Shown: positions 47,601 to 56,219 of the stretch, in pieces
How the letters are laid out: each line of letters opens with the position of its first letter
Numbering within the stretch: the first letter of the stretch is position 1
Assembly: GCF_900475285.1 (NCBI RefSeq)
Contig: NZ_LS483370.1
Span: 2,246,001 to 2,310,000, forward strand
Length of the DNA stretch: 64,000 nucleotides
Source: Pseudomonas taetrolens
GTDB lineage: Bacteria > Pseudomonadota > Gammaproteobacteria > Pseudomonadales > Pseudomonadaceae
Direction: 5' to 3'
Program-made: the position numbers and the translations under genes
The notes under the pieces: generated by a model
What the model was told of the DNA's origin: nothing
Databases searched by the model: none
The model's input: the letters and a program-made list of their open reading frames with translations, nothing else

Positions 47601-47852
47601 GGACTGCGAAGACATGTACAGCATGTTTTCGACACCGGTGATGGCCTGTTCCAGCGGCGCGGCGACGGTTTCGCCGATCACTTTGGGGTTGGCACCCGGG
47701 AAGTTGGCACGCACCACTACGGTGGGCGGCACGACTTCGGGGTATTCGCTGATCGGCAATTGGAACAGCGAAATGCTGCCCGCAATCAGGATCAATAACG
47801 AAAGCACGGCGGCGAAAATCGGCCGCTGAATGAAGAACTGGGAAAAATTCAT
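44673..47852 (-). CDS. mexF: RND efflux transporter MexF
   Basis: This 1059-residue inner-membrane proton-drug antiporter starts MNFSQFFIQRPIFAAVLSLL and reads as MexF of P. aeruginosa from memory over long stretches, for example VVPPTVVVRANFPGANPKV and QSTADGKITLTITFALGTD. The relay helix motif GIVVDDAIVVVENVERN is intact. Twelve membrane helices and two large periplasmic loops are as expected. MexEF-OprN pumps export chloramphenicol, trimethoprim, quinolones and quorum-signal precursors. It is flanked by mexE (15-base gap) and oprN. Confidence 0.95.
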   Translation of the reverse strand: MNFSQFFIQRPIFAAVLSLLILIAGSISLFQLPISEYPEVVPPTVVVRANFPGANPKVIGETVAAPLEQAITGVENMLYMSSQSTADGKITLTITFALGTDLDNAQVQVQNRVTRTQPKLPEEVTRIGITVDKASPDLTMVVHLTSPDQRYDMLYLSNYAILNIKDELARLGGVGDVQLFGMGDYSLRVWLDPNKTASRNLTATDVVTAIREQNRQVAAGALGAPPAPSATSFQLSVNTQGRLVSEEEFENIIIRSGDDGQITRLKDIARVELGSSQYALRSLLNNQPAVAIPIFQRPGSNAIDISNDVRAKMTELKQSFPEGMDFEIVYDPTIFVRGSIEAVIHTLFEALILVVLVVILFLQTWRASIIPLVAVPVSLIGTFAVMHMFGFSLNALSLFGLVLAIGIVVDDAIVVVENVERNIELGLNPVDATKRAMREVTGPIIATALVLCAVFIPAAFISGLTGQFYKQFALTIAISTVISAFNSLTLSPALAAVLLKGHHAPKDRFTRLLDRLFGGWLFRPFNRFFEKASHGYVGAVRRIIRGSGIAMLLYAGLMALTWLGFANTPTGFVPPQDKQYLVAFAQLPDAASLDRSEDVIKRMSELALKQPGVANSIAFPGLSINGFTNSPNSGIVFVALKDFDQRKDPSQSAAAIAATLNAQYADIQEAYIAIFPPPPVQGLGTIGGFRLQVEDRAGLGYDALYKEVQNVIAKSHNVPELAGLFTSYQVNVPQVDAAIDREKAKTHGVAISDIFDTLQIYLGSLYANDFNRFGRTYQVNVQAEQQFRLEPEQIGQLKVRNNKGEMIPLATFIKISDTAGPDRVMHYNGFVTAEINGAAAPGYSSGQAEAAIEKLLKEELPNGMTYEWTELTYQQILSGNTALFVFPLCVLLAFLVLAAQYESWSLPLAVILIVPMTLLSAITGVILSGGDNNIFTQIGLIVLVGLACKNAILIVEFAKDKQEEGLDPLAAVLEACRLRLRPILMTSFAFIMGVVPLVFSSGAGAEMRHAMGVAVFSGMLGVTFFGLMLTPVFYVLIRRYVERNEARKAARHLKLESQQ

Positions 47853-47867
47853 CGGAGTTATCGTCCC

Positions 47868-49112
47868 TTAACCGCGCGGAGCCGCGACGCTGGCCAGTTT
47901 CGGCGCGCCGGCAGCAGGCTTGTCCTGAGGCGTGTTGTTGGCTTCGAGGGCTTGTCGTTGTTGTGCCAGTGCGGCCAGCGTTTGTTCGCTGGCCATCGGG
48001 ATCACTTCAGGGGTGACCGGCGAACCCGGACGAACCCGCTGCAAGCCCTTGACGATAATGGTGTCGTCCTTGTTCAGGCCTTTGCGGACAATGCGCAGGC
48101 CTTCGATTTTCGGCCCCAGATCCACCGCGCGATACACCGACGTGTTGTCCGGGCCCATCACCAGCACGAACTTCTTGCCCAGATCGGTGCCGACCGCTTC
48201 GTCATTGATCAGCACGGCGGAGTAGGTGCCGCTGCCCACCAGCTTCAAGCGGGCGTAAAGCCCCGGGGTGAAGCTGCCATCGGCGTTGTCAAAGACCGCG
48301 CGGCCACGGATGGTGCCGGTTTTCGGATTGACCTGGTTGTCGACGAAGTTCATGTGCCCCAGGTGCGGGTTGCCGTCTTCGTTGGACAGACCGAGGTAAA
48401 CCGGTGTGGTTTGACCGCGCTGGCCCTGGCGAGCCAGTTGGGTGTACTTGAGGTAGACCCGTTCATCGGCATCGAAGTAGGCATAAACCTTGTCGGTCGA
48501 GACCACGCTGGTCAGCGGCGTGATATCGGCGGTGACGATGTTGCCCGCGGTGATTTCCGCACGGCTGACGCGACCACTGATGGGCGAGGTCACGCGGGTA
48601 AAGCTCAGGTTGAGCTTGGCCAGGTCCAGTTCGGCCTGCATCGCCGCCACGGCAGCGCGGGCTTGCTGCGAGGCGGTGCTGCGCGAATCGGCCAGTTCAG
48701 CGGAAATGGCGTTGCTCTGGCGCAGGCGCTCACCACGGCGTGCTTCGTTTTCGCTGCGGGTCGCATTGGCGCGGGCTTGTTGGACCTGGGCCTCAAGGCG
48801 TCGGACCTCGGCCTGGAATGGACGCGGGTCGATCTGGAACAGGATGTCGCCCTTTTTCACCAGGGCGCCCTCGGTAAAGGCGACCTGATCAATCTGGCCC
48901 GACACGCGAGGACGGATCTCCACGGTTTCCGGCGCTTCGAGACGCCCTGTGAATTCGTCCCATTCATTGACCGGCTGTTCAAGCACTTTGGCAACGCTGA
49001 CTTTTGCGGCGGGCGCCTGAGCAGTCGCTTCTGGAGTTTTGCCGCATGCACTCATCACCACGATGGCCAAAGCCGCCAGTGGGAAGCGCAAATGTTTAAG
49101 TGACTGTTCCAT
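47868..49112 (-). CDS. mexE: RND efflux periplasmic adaptor MexE
   Basis: The ATG at 49112 (MEQSLKHLRFPLAAL) gives 414 residues, the same length as P. aeruginosa MexE. A lipoprotein signal ends at Cys23 (IVVMSAC). The membrane-fusion domains are present: biotinyl-lipoyl halves (EIRPRVSGQIDQVAFTEGAL and LNLSFTRVTSPISGRV) around an alpha-helical hairpin, and the beta-barrel. It links MexF to the outer-membrane channel. It is the first gene of the operon, and a NodD-type regulator box lies about 75 bases upstream. Confidence 0.94.
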   Translation of the reverse strand: MEQSLKHLRFPLAALAIVVMSACGKTPEATAQAPAAKVSVAKVLEQPVNEWDEFTGRLEAPETVEIRPRVSGQIDQVAFTEGALVKKGDILFQIDPRPFQAEVRRLEAQVQQARANATRSENEARRGERLRQSNAISAELADSRSTASQQARAAVAAMQAELDLAKLNLSFTRVTSPISGRVSRAEITAGNIVTADITPLTSVVSTDKVYAYFDADERVYLKYTQLARQGQRGQTTPVYLGLSNEDGNPHLGHMNFVDNQVNPKTGTIRGRAVFDNADGSFTPGLYARLKLVGSGTYSAVLINDEAVGTDLGKKFVLVMGPDNTSVYRAVDLGPKIEGLRIVRKGLNKDDTIIVKGLQRVRPGSPVTPEVIPMASEQTLAALAQQRQALEANNTPQDKPAAGAPKLASVAAPRG

Positions 49113-49187
49113 GGGGGGAGTCCGCCAATCTATTGAGATGGGCGGATAATGCTGGCGTGCGTGCTGGCGCACGAATCGAACCCAGCG

Positions 49188-49211
49188 AAGGTCATTATCA
49201 TCAAGAATGAT
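49188..49211 (-). promoter_or_regulatory. Candidate MexT (LysR-type) binding box upstream of mexE
   Basis: On the minus strand the sequence has an exact ATC-N9-GAT core. It follows the remembered MexT consensus (ATCA-N5-GTCGAT-N4-ACYAT) as ATCA, then GATGAT, then ACCTT at the correct spacings. It sits 76-99 bases before the mexE start, suitable for an activator. Confidence 0.65.
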
Positions 49212-49296
49212 AGAAAGCCGGGCCAAGCCCTCTAGCCTGCACCTTTGTTAGGGAGCTATCAATTAAATTCTGCTTCGGCCGGATCGAAGGTGTGTA

Positions 49297-49322
49297 CCTG
49301 CAAGCGCACGGGCGCCTGCAGG
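49297..49322 (-). terminator. Hairpin after the TonB-dependent receptor gene
   Basis: Arms CCTGCA/TGCAGG and GCGC/GCGC form a 26-base hairpin 11 bases after the stop. No T-run follows, so it may be a Rho-assisted terminator or mRNA end. Confidence 0.45.
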
Positions 49323-49332
49323 CAGGGGAGGG

Positions 49333-51522
49333 TCAAAAATTGATGGAAGCGCTCAGTCGTGCGGTCAGCGGCGCGCCCTGGAACAGGTAGTTGTCGCCCA
49401 TGTATTCCCCCGCGTCACGCCAGTAACGCTTGTCGAACAGGTTGTCGACGCTCAGGCGAAACACTGTGTCGTAGCCATCGATACGGGTGGAATAGCGGCT
49501 GCCGATGTTGAAGATGGCGTATGAGCCGACCTCAACTTCGCCCTGCTGGTTGGCATACTTTTTACCGCTGTATTGCACCCCGCCCAGCACGGCCAGACCG
49601 TCGAACCAGGGCAGGGCGTAGTCGCCATAGAGACTGGCGCGCACAGTGGGCACGTTGAGGGTCTGGTGGTCCTCATAGGCCGGCGTGCCGCTGCCGCTGA
49701 CCCGCGCCCGGATCGCCGCGACACTGGCGGATACCTGCAGGCGCTGGGTGGCCCAGCCGTTGGCCGCGAGTTCGAGCCCGGTGTTTTTCTGCTCGCCCTG
49801 TTGCGCGAAGGTGAATGAGCCATCGTCATTCGGGCGGCTGTACTGGTACGCCTGGCGAATCTGGAACAGCGTGGCGCTGTAGGTCATGCGTTGCCAGTCG
49901 TACTTGATCCCGGCCTCGATCTGGCGCGACACGGTGGGCGCGAGGATCTCAAAGGCATTATCGGCAAACCACGGCGCCTCGCCGCCCAGGGACAGGCCCT
50001 TGCTGTACGAGGTGTAGAGCGTCAGGTCGGGCACCGGTTTGTAGATCAGCGCGGCCTGGGGCAGGAACTCGTAGCGCTGGGTGTGGCGGGTGGTGGCGTG
50101 CTGATCGTCGAAGGTCTTTTCATCCAACCGCACTTCACGGCCACCGAGCACGGTTTGCCACTGCTCGTTGAAGGTGATGCGGTCGCTGAAAAACAGCCCG
50201 TACTGACGGCTGTCGAGTCGGCGATAGCTGTCGTTGACCGGGCCGTCGTAGCGCGTAAAGTCTGGCGGCTCACGGTCGATAGTGCCGCTGCCGATCCACG
50301 CGTTGATCAACTCGCGCTGGTCCACCACACGGCGAAAGGCGCTGGTGCCCACCGTCAGTTCGTGGCCAAGACCGGCGGTATCGAACTGGCCGTTGAGCGC
50401 AGCCTGCACTTCGTCGTTGCGCCGGGTGTCGTCAGGGCTGCGAAAGTCATAGATGTCGTACTCGCCGTCAGGGCTGAAATAGTTGGGCACCGCGGTGCCA
50501 GCGCAACCGGAGGCAGCGTAACAGCCCCAGGCAAACGAGCTGTAATCATCGATCACGACCCGGCTGCGGGAAGCGCTGAGGTTGCCTTTCCAGGTGTCGC
50601 TGAACCGGTACTCGAAGTTGCCGTTGATATTCAGTGCATCAATGGTCACCGGTTTGGAGCCGCTCTGGTGCGCCAACAGTTTTTTCGGTGAAGCGTGGTG
50701 TGGCAGCTGCGTACCGCCGAGCAACTGATAGCCCGGCACCGAGCGCTGTTCCTTGTTCTGGTATTCAACGTCCAGTTGCAGGAGTGCATCGGGGCTGATG
50801 TTCCAGTCGAAGGCCACCGCGGCGAAATCGCGCTGGCCATTGGCATGCTCGACATAGGAGTGAATGTCTTCATGGGCGAAGTTGGCGCGCAACCCGAACT
50901 GTTGTTCGCTGCCGAACCAGCCTCCGACATCGGTGGCCAGGTAGCCGCTGCCCCGGTCATCGGTGGAGACCGTGACGGAGCGGACATCGGCGGCGCGCTT
51001 GGTCACGTAATTGACCACACCGCCCGGCTCCGAGACGCCGCTTTGCAGGCCCGACAGACCTTTGAGCAGTTCTACCTGCTGTTTGTTTTCGAGGCCGACA
51101 TTTTGCTCGCCGGTCACGGTGCGGCCATTGATCTTGTAGCTGCTGGCCGAGTTCAGCGAAAAACCGCGCACCACAAAGTTTTCGTAGTAGCCAATTGGCG
51201 CATAACTTTCACCCACCGACGCGTCGTTTCTGAGCACTTCGCTGAGCAGGCGGGCCTGTTGGTCCTTGAGCAGCGCTTCGGTAAACACTGACACCGAGGC
51301 CGGCGTGTCGAGTAAGGGGGCCGGGCCGAAGCCGCCCACCCAGGCGCTGTCAGCCCGGTAGCCGGTGCTGTCGTCGGCGGTCACGGCGGTGGCGGGCAGC
51401 TCGGTGGAGGCGGCCAGGGCATCGGGTACTGCGCTGGCCAGCAACAGGCCGAGGGTCAGTGAATTGAGCGCGAACCTCGGGGCGGACGTTCCCGTGCTGA
51501 GAGTCCGGTAAAGCATGTTCAT
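49333..51522 (-). CDS. TonB-dependent siderophore receptor
   Basis: This 729-residue outer-membrane protein has a signal peptide ending near DALAA and a good ribosome-binding site (AGGAGC). The plug domain shows TPASVSVFTEALLKDQQ, GYYENFVVRGFSLNSAS and LLKGLSGLQSGVSEPGGVVNYV. The barrel ends in an aromatic terminus (ARLSASINF), as required for assembly. No N-terminal signalling domain is present, so it does not control its own sigma factor. The ferric ligand cannot be told from sequence. It is divergent from an exported hydrolase. Confidence 0.92.
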   Translation of the reverse strand: MNMLYRTLSTGTSAPRFALNSLTLGLLLASAVPDALAASTELPATAVTADDSTGYRADSAWVGGFGPAPLLDTPASVSVFTEALLKDQQARLLSEVLRNDASVGESYAPIGYYENFVVRGFSLNSASSYKINGRTVTGEQNVGLENKQQVELLKGLSGLQSGVSEPGGVVNYVTKRAADVRSVTVSTDDRGSGYLATDVGGWFGSEQQFGLRANFAHEDIHSYVEHANGQRDFAAVAFDWNISPDALLQLDVEYQNKEQRSVPGYQLLGGTQLPHHASPKKLLAHQSGSKPVTIDALNINGNFEYRFSDTWKGNLSASRSRVVIDDYSSFAWGCYAASGCAGTAVPNYFSPDGEYDIYDFRSPDDTRRNDEVQAALNGQFDTAGLGHELTVGTSAFRRVVDQRELINAWIGSGTIDREPPDFTRYDGPVNDSYRRLDSRQYGLFFSDRITFNEQWQTVLGGREVRLDEKTFDDQHATTRHTQRYEFLPQAALIYKPVPDLTLYTSYSKGLSLGGEAPWFADNAFEILAPTVSRQIEAGIKYDWQRMTYSATLFQIRQAYQYSRPNDDGSFTFAQQGEQKNTGLELAANGWATQRLQVSASVAAIRARVSGSGTPAYEDHQTLNVPTVRASLYGDYALPWFDGLAVLGGVQYSGKKYANQQGEVEVGSYAIFNIGSRYSTRIDGYDTVFRLSVDNLFDKRYWRDAGEYMGDNYLFQGAPLTARLSASINF

Positions 51523-51631
51523 GCAAAGCTCCTAAACGATGGCCGACCCGGGCTGGCTTTAAACCGTGGCCTGTTTTTCAAGTGCGCCATCATACAGTTG
51601 ACCGGGCATGCTGACCGCTTACCTTGAGTGA

Positions 51632-51643
51632 ATAGTGCACTAT
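51632..51643. promoter_or_regulatory. Perfect 12-base palindrome ATAGTGCACTAT
   Basis: It lies 28 bases before the hydrolase start and 110 bases from the receptor start, in the divergent promoter gap. It looks like a dyad-symmetric operator. It does not match a Fur box. Confidence 0.4.
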
Positions 51644-51671
51644 GAGCACTCGGACTATTGAGGAGTGATTC

Positions 51672-52694
51672 ATGGCTTTTTCTAGATGCCTGCGTTCATG
51701 CATGGCCCTGGCCTGCACCTTGCCCTTGCTGGCAGTCGCCGCGCCTTCAGCCCCTGGCCCGGTTTATGGTGAGGAGCTTCAAGGCTTTGAGTATCCGTAT
51801 CCGCTGCATCGGTTTGAGTTCAACTCCCAGGGGCAACCCGTGCAGATGGGCTATATGGACATTTCACCCAGCGGTAAGGCCAATGGCCGCACGGCCGTGT
51901 TGATGCACGGAAAAAATTTCTGTGCCGCCACATGGGGGGACAGCATCAAGGCCTTGAGTGCAGCGGGATATCGCGTGGTGGCGGCCGATCAGATCGGTTT
52001 TTGTACCTCAAGCAAACCTGAGTATTATCAGTACAGTTTCCAGCAATTGGCCGACAATACCCACGCGTTGCTGACAAGTCTTGGCATTGACAAGGCCAGT
52101 GTCGTGGGTCACTCCACGGGCGGCATGCTGGCCACCCGTTACGCCTTGATGTACGCGCCAGAGACCGAAAAACTGGTGCTGGTCAACCCGATTGGCCTGG
52201 AGGACTGGAAAGCCCTGGGCGTACCTTGGCGCACGATCGATCAATGGTACGAACGCGAGCTCAAGTTGAGCGCCGAAGGCATTCGCAAGTACGAACAGAG
52301 CACCTATTACGGCGGGCGCTGGAAGCCTGAATACGATCGCTGGGTCGATATGCTGGCCGGGCTGAACAAGGGCCCCGGGCACAAGCGTGTGGCCTGGAAC
52401 TCGGCCTTGATCTACGACATGATTTTTACCCAGCCAGTGTTCTATGAGCTACCGGCGCTCAAGGTGCCGACGGTGTTGCTGATTGGTGATGCCGATACCA
52501 CGGCCATCGGCAGCGATATTGCCTCTCCCGAAGTCAAAGCCCGGATCGGCGATTACACGGTACTGGGCAAACAGGCTGCCAAGCTGATTCCCGGGGCTAC
52601 CCTTGTGGAGTTTCCGGGCATGGGCCACGCACCGCAAATGGAAGATCCGCCAGGCTTCAACAAGGTCTTGATCGAGCAATTGAACGGGGGCTGA
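51672..52694 (+). CDS. Exported alpha/beta hydrolase
   Basis: This 340-residue protein has a signal peptide (MALACTLPLLAVAAPSA) and a ribosome-binding site TTGAGGAGTG. The fold shows VLMHGKNFCAATWGD as the oxyanion loop, catalytic Ser148 in VVGHSTGGML, an acidic position in LIGDADTTA and the histidine in MGHAPQMEDP. It probably acts as an esterase or lipase in the periplasm or outside the cell. Placement beside a siderophore receptor makes ferric-siderophore ester cleavage one possible role, but this is only inference. Confidence 0.88.
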   Translation: MAFSRCLRSCMALACTLPLLAVAAPSAPGPVYGEELQGFEYPYPLHRFEFNSQGQPVQMGYMDISPSGKANGRTAVLMHGKNFCAATWGDSIKALSAAGYRVVAADQIGFCTSSKPEYYQYSFQQLADNTHALLTSLGIDKASVVGHSTGGMLATRYALMYAPETEKLVLVNPIGLEDWKALGVPWRTIDQWYERELKLSAEGIRKYEQSTYYGGRWKPEYDRWVDMLAGLNKGPGHKRVAWNSALIYDMIFTQPVFYELPALKVPTVLLIGDADTTAIGSDIASPEVKARIGDYTVLGKQAAKLIPGATLVEFPGMGHAPQMEDPPGFNKVLIEQLNGG

Positions 52695-53295
52695 AGAACC
52701 GCTCTGAAACGCGTACAGGGCAGGGCTTTCGACTGCCAGCGGCAAGGTCTTTGGGCGGGCCCGGCGGTCGATTATGTCGGCCTTGTGCCCGTCCAAGCCT
52801 TGATTCAGACGCTTTGTGTGCGGTATAGCTAAAAAGGAAACCCGTCACTGCACAGGAAATACCAACGCACTATGGATGGAATCACACGTATCAATCGCCC
52901 GGTCGGCTCACGCTTCGCATCCCTGATTGCGCAGTGTGGGCCTCACGTCAAACACTGCGATCACGCAGCTACAGGGTTTGTTGCCAGCTTTTTTGTTCAC
53001 TTCGCTTTATCCCGCCTGCGACTTTGTTTGCCAGGCCGCTGCGCCGACTGGCGCCATTGCTACGTCCCCCCGCCTGATTTTTTCTGATCTCTAGCCGAAC
53101 CGGCCTGTCCGCTCCCGTGTTTAACGGTGGCTGGTGTTGCCCGGTATTTTTATTTGATCTCTTCACATTCTGACTCGACACACTCCGAGCGGCCTCGCAC
53201 CACGCGAACGGCCGATCAGCGTCAAGTTACGATAGCGTCAGCTCGCCTGAACACGATGGTGCGACCTGATGCTCGCGGTACAAGGAGCTGCACCC
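52695..53295. other. Intergenic stretch of about 600 bases with one hairpin, no convincing gene
   Basis: The 3' end of the hydrolase region contains a hairpin at 52930-52959 (CGCAGTGT and ACACTGCG, 14-base loop). The 71-codon frame at 52872-53087 lacks a ribosome-binding site and looks like chance. The last part is the leader of the mannitol gene. No RNA gene is recognised. Confidence 0.5.
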
Positions 53296-55470
53296 ATGAT
53301 CTATTTCCAGGGTAAAAGAATACTCAGTGCCATCTTCGACATGGATGGCACCATGTTTGATACCGAACGCCTGCGTTTTAAAACCCTCAAGCAGGCTGCG
53401 CTCGAGATTTTCGGCACACCGCTGAGCGAAGAAACGCTCATGGGCTCATTGGGGCTGAGTGCCAAGAAAGCCGAGGCGCTGGCGAAGGCCAATCACGGCG
53501 AAGACTTCCCTTATGCCCAGGTCAGGCAGCGGGCTGACGAACTGGAGCTGCTGCATGTACGCAATCATGGGGTGCCGATCAAGGATGGCTTGCTGGAAGT
53601 ACTGGAGCGTTTGCGCAAGTACGGTCTGACCATGGCCGTAGCGACCTCGAGCCGCCGGGCCATTGCCGAGGAATATTTGATCAACGCCAATGTGCTCAAA
53701 TATTTCGACATCACTGTCTGTGGTGACGAGGTCACTCAGGGCAAACCGCATCCCGAAATCTTCCTCGCGGCGGCAAGTGCCTTGAACTGCCTGCCACAGC
53801 ATTGCCTGATGCTCGAAGACTCGGAAAACGGTTTGCTGTCGGCGATCCGCGCCGAGGGGCAGCCGATCCTGATTGAAGACATCAAGGCTCCGGCGCCCGA
53901 GGTCAAGGCCGGGGCACTGAAAGCCTACCAGAACATGCATGAGTTTCTGGGCGATCTGAACGAGTGCATGCCTGACCTCGGCACCCCTGAACTGACCGAG
54001 AGCTTTCCTCAGGCACTCAATCAATTCAGCGTGGGCATCCATGGGTTTGGTGCGATGGGCGGCGGGTACCTGACGCAGATTTTTTCTCACTGGGATGGCT
54101 ACACCCGGCCCTGCGAGATTATTGCCGCGACCCGTTCGCGCATGCTGCGCGACACGGTGGAAGCATTCGGCAGGTTCAGCGTGCGCTATGGGGCCATCTC
54201 GTTCGATCAGACCATTGAAAACCTCAGAATGATCGACATGGACGACGCTGAAGCGGTCATCAAGATGTATGACGTGGCCGAAATCGTCGGGCTGAGCCTC
54301 CCGGAGCCAGCGATCCGCAAGCAGGCGGATGTCATTGCCGAGGGCCTCATCCGTCGTTATCAGCGGCGCGGTCGCGAGCTGACGATTCTCATTGTGTTGA
54401 ACAAAGTTGGCGGTGCGGACTTTGTACGGCGGCATGTGCAGGCGCAGCTTGAACAGAGGGTAGCGCCAGCGCTGTGCCAGAAAATCCTGGACAATACCCA
54501 CTTCGTCGAAACGGTGGTCAGCCGTATTGTCTCGAAGATTTCCAATGAAGCGCTGGTGCGCCAGTTGCGGATCAAGTCGAAGATTTTCCAGAACAGTCTG
54601 GACGATGAAATCGTCGCACCGCCCCGATCCCCCAGGATTCCGACGCCCGAATATGAGCGCCTTATTTCCCGATTTCGGCCCTTTGCCCAGTCCAGCAACG
54701 CCCTGAGTCAATTGCACTTGATCCTGTTCAACAGCGAATCGGACATGCCGTTGTATGCCGAACGCAGCAGCCATCTTCTGGAGCGTCTGCGCCAGGTCAA
54801 AACGGTGGATGACATCACTCAGACCCAAGTGATGAAGAACCTGCTGTGGAACGGCCCGCACGCGATCATTGCCTGGTACGCCAGCCTGTTGGGTTATTCC
54901 TGGTTGGGGCAGGGCATGGGCGATCCGCGGGTCAGTGCCCTGGCCGAACGCTTGATCCGCCAGACGGTCGGTCCGGCGCTGGTAGCCGAGCACCCGCACA
55001 TGGCAGAAGCCGTCGTCGACTTTTCGAAGACATTTCTGGAGCGTTGCAACACCTCGTTCAAGGACCCTTGTGCCCGTGTCGGGCGTGATCCGTTGCGCAA
55101 GCTGCAACGCAATGAGCGCATTCTGCGCAGCATTGATCTGGCACAAAAACACGGGATAGACGGCGACGTCCTGGCGTTCGGCATTGCCCTGGCACTGCAC
55201 TACGCGCTGCGCTCCAAAGACAGCAAGGACCAGGAATCACGCCTGATCCGAACGCTGTACCAGGAGGGTGGCCGCATCGAAGAGGTGCTGACGTATGCGG
55301 GGAGCTACAACGCCCAACCGTATCCGGGGCTGGACCCGATCAAGGATGCGCAGTTGATCGAGGACATTGGCGGGCACTTTGAGCGTTTGCAGGACCCGGA
55401 CTCAAACCATTGGGACTGGCCTTTGCAAGCGCAGGGCGTTCAACCTGGTCAGGCGCGTCGAATGGGGTGA
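53296..55470 (+). CDS. mtlD: Bifunctional HAD phosphatase/mannitol-1-phosphate 5-dehydrogenase
   Basis: The ATG at 53296 follows AAGGAG and gives 724 residues. The N-terminal 215 residues are a HAD phosphatase with the nucleophile pair in FDMDGTMFD (Asp15, Asp17), a cap domain, and GDEVTQGKPHPEIFL and MLEDSENG. The rest is a polyol dehydrogenase of the MtlD type: HGFGAMGGGYLTQIF as a Rossmann-like motif, DNTHFVETVVSRIV and TQTQVMKNLLWNGPHA. This order is known from Acinetobacter MtlD, which turns fructose-6-phosphate into mannitol for osmoprotection. By analogy this enzyme makes mannitol in one polypeptide. It overlaps the convergent hydrolase by 22 bases. Confidence 0.88.
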   Translation: MIYFQGKRILSAIFDMDGTMFDTERLRFKTLKQAALEIFGTPLSEETLMGSLGLSAKKAEALAKANHGEDFPYAQVRQRADELELLHVRNHGVPIKDGLLEVLERLRKYGLTMAVATSSRRAIAEEYLINANVLKYFDITVCGDEVTQGKPHPEIFLAAASALNCLPQHCLMLEDSENGLLSAIRAEGQPILIEDIKAPAPEVKAGALKAYQNMHEFLGDLNECMPDLGTPELTESFPQALNQFSVGIHGFGAMGGGYLTQIFSHWDGYTRPCEIIAATRSRMLRDTVEAFGRFSVRYGAISFDQTIENLRMIDMDDAEAVIKMYDVAEIVGLSLPEPAIRKQADVIAEGLIRRYQRRGRELTILIVLNKVGGADFVRRHVQAQLEQRVAPALCQKILDNTHFVETVVSRIVSKISNEALVRQLRIKSKIFQNSLDDEIVAPPRSPRIPTPEYERLISRFRPFAQSSNALSQLHLILFNSESDMPLYAERSSHLLERLRQVKTVDDITQTQVMKNLLWNGPHAIIAWYASLLGYSWLGQGMGDPRVSALAERLIRQTVGPALVAEHPHMAEAVVDFSKTFLERCNTSFKDPCARVGRDPLRKLQRNERILRSIDLAQKHGIDGDVLAFGIALALHYALRSKDSKDQESRLIRTLYQEGGRIEEVLTYAGSYNAQPYPGLDPIKDAQLIEDIGGHFERLQDPDSNHWDWPLQAQGVQPGQARRMG

Positions 55471-56219
55471 TGGGGGTAGTCGCCAATCCGCGCGCCAATC
55501 ACCATTTCACCCACCCAGGCATTGATCAGGGCGGTATAGGCCTCTTGCTGGCTGTCCGTCGACAGCGCGTGATCCGCGCCGTCGATAATGCGATGGCTCA
55601 GGGAGTGCGAGCGCATGAAGGCATGCCGGTAACTCATGATGGTGGTATGCGGGACATAGTCGTCATGCTCTGACTCGACCAGCAGTACATCGCCTGTAAA
55701 CGTGCTGCAGGCCGCCAGCGCCCGGTTGCTGTCCGGGCTCTGCAGCGCGTGGCGATACTGGCTCAGGCGGTTGCGGTCGAGTTGCGTCTTGGGCAGTTCC
55801 CAGTCCTGGTCCCAGTACAGCGCTGGCACGCGTAATGCCAACCAGCGCACGGCACGCTGCTGGGTCAGGATGGTCGCAAGGTAACCCCCGTAACTGCTGC
55901 CGATCACCGCGATGGCATCGGTGTCGGTGGAGGGATGGCTCACCAGCCGGTCGTAGGCGGCGATGATATCGTCCAGGTTGTGCTTGCGGGTGATGTGATC
56001 ACGCTGGGACAGGGTTTTCTCATGTCCGCGCAGGTCAAAGGTCAGACAAACACAGCCCAGCCCGGCAAGGCCCTTGGCCCGTGCAAGGTCCCGGTGCTGG
56101 CTGCCCCCCCAGCCATGGACAAACAGAATGCCCGGCATTTTCGCGCCCGGTGTCAGCACGGTCCCGGCCAAACGCTCCTCGCTGACCTCAATCTCGATCA
56201 GTTCACTGCGCGCAGTCAT
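55449..56219 (-). CDS. Alpha/beta hydrolase (dienelactone-hydrolase or peptidase-like)
   Basis: The ATG at 56219 gives 256 residues; upstream frame extension has no match. The N-terminus (ARSELIEIEVSEERLAGTVL) precedes LFVHGWGGSQHRD as the oxyanion strand, catalytic Ser109 in VIGSSYGGYLA, ESEHDDYVPH as the acid and GADHALS with the histidine. The family includes dienelactone hydrolase and cocaine-esterase-like enzymes; no substrate is assigned. It has no signal peptide. The start overlaps the end of the DUF3182 gene by 17 bases, so the two are coupled. Its end overlaps the mannitol gene. Confidence 0.85.
   Translation of the reverse strand: MTARSELIEIEVSEERLAGTVLTPGAKMPGILFVHGWGGSQHRDLARAKGLAGLGCVCLTFDLRGHEKTLSQRDHITRKHNLDDIIAAYDRLVSHPSTDTDAIAVIGSSYGGYLATILTQQRAVRWLALRVPALYWDQDWELPKTQLDRNRLSQYRHALQSPDSNRALAACSTFTGDVLLVESEHDDYVPHTTIMSYRHAFMRSHSLSHRIIDGADHALSTDSQQEAYTALINAWVGEMVIGARIGDYPHHPIRRA

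Noticed and set aside
51523..51671. Fur box between the siderophore receptor and the hydrolase
   Set aside because: No stretch resembling GATAATGATAATCATTATC was seen, so no Fur site is claimed.
52872..53087. 71-codon frame in the long gap before the mannitol gene
   Set aside because: No ribosome-binding site, no motif, and it sits in a stretch that looks non-coding.
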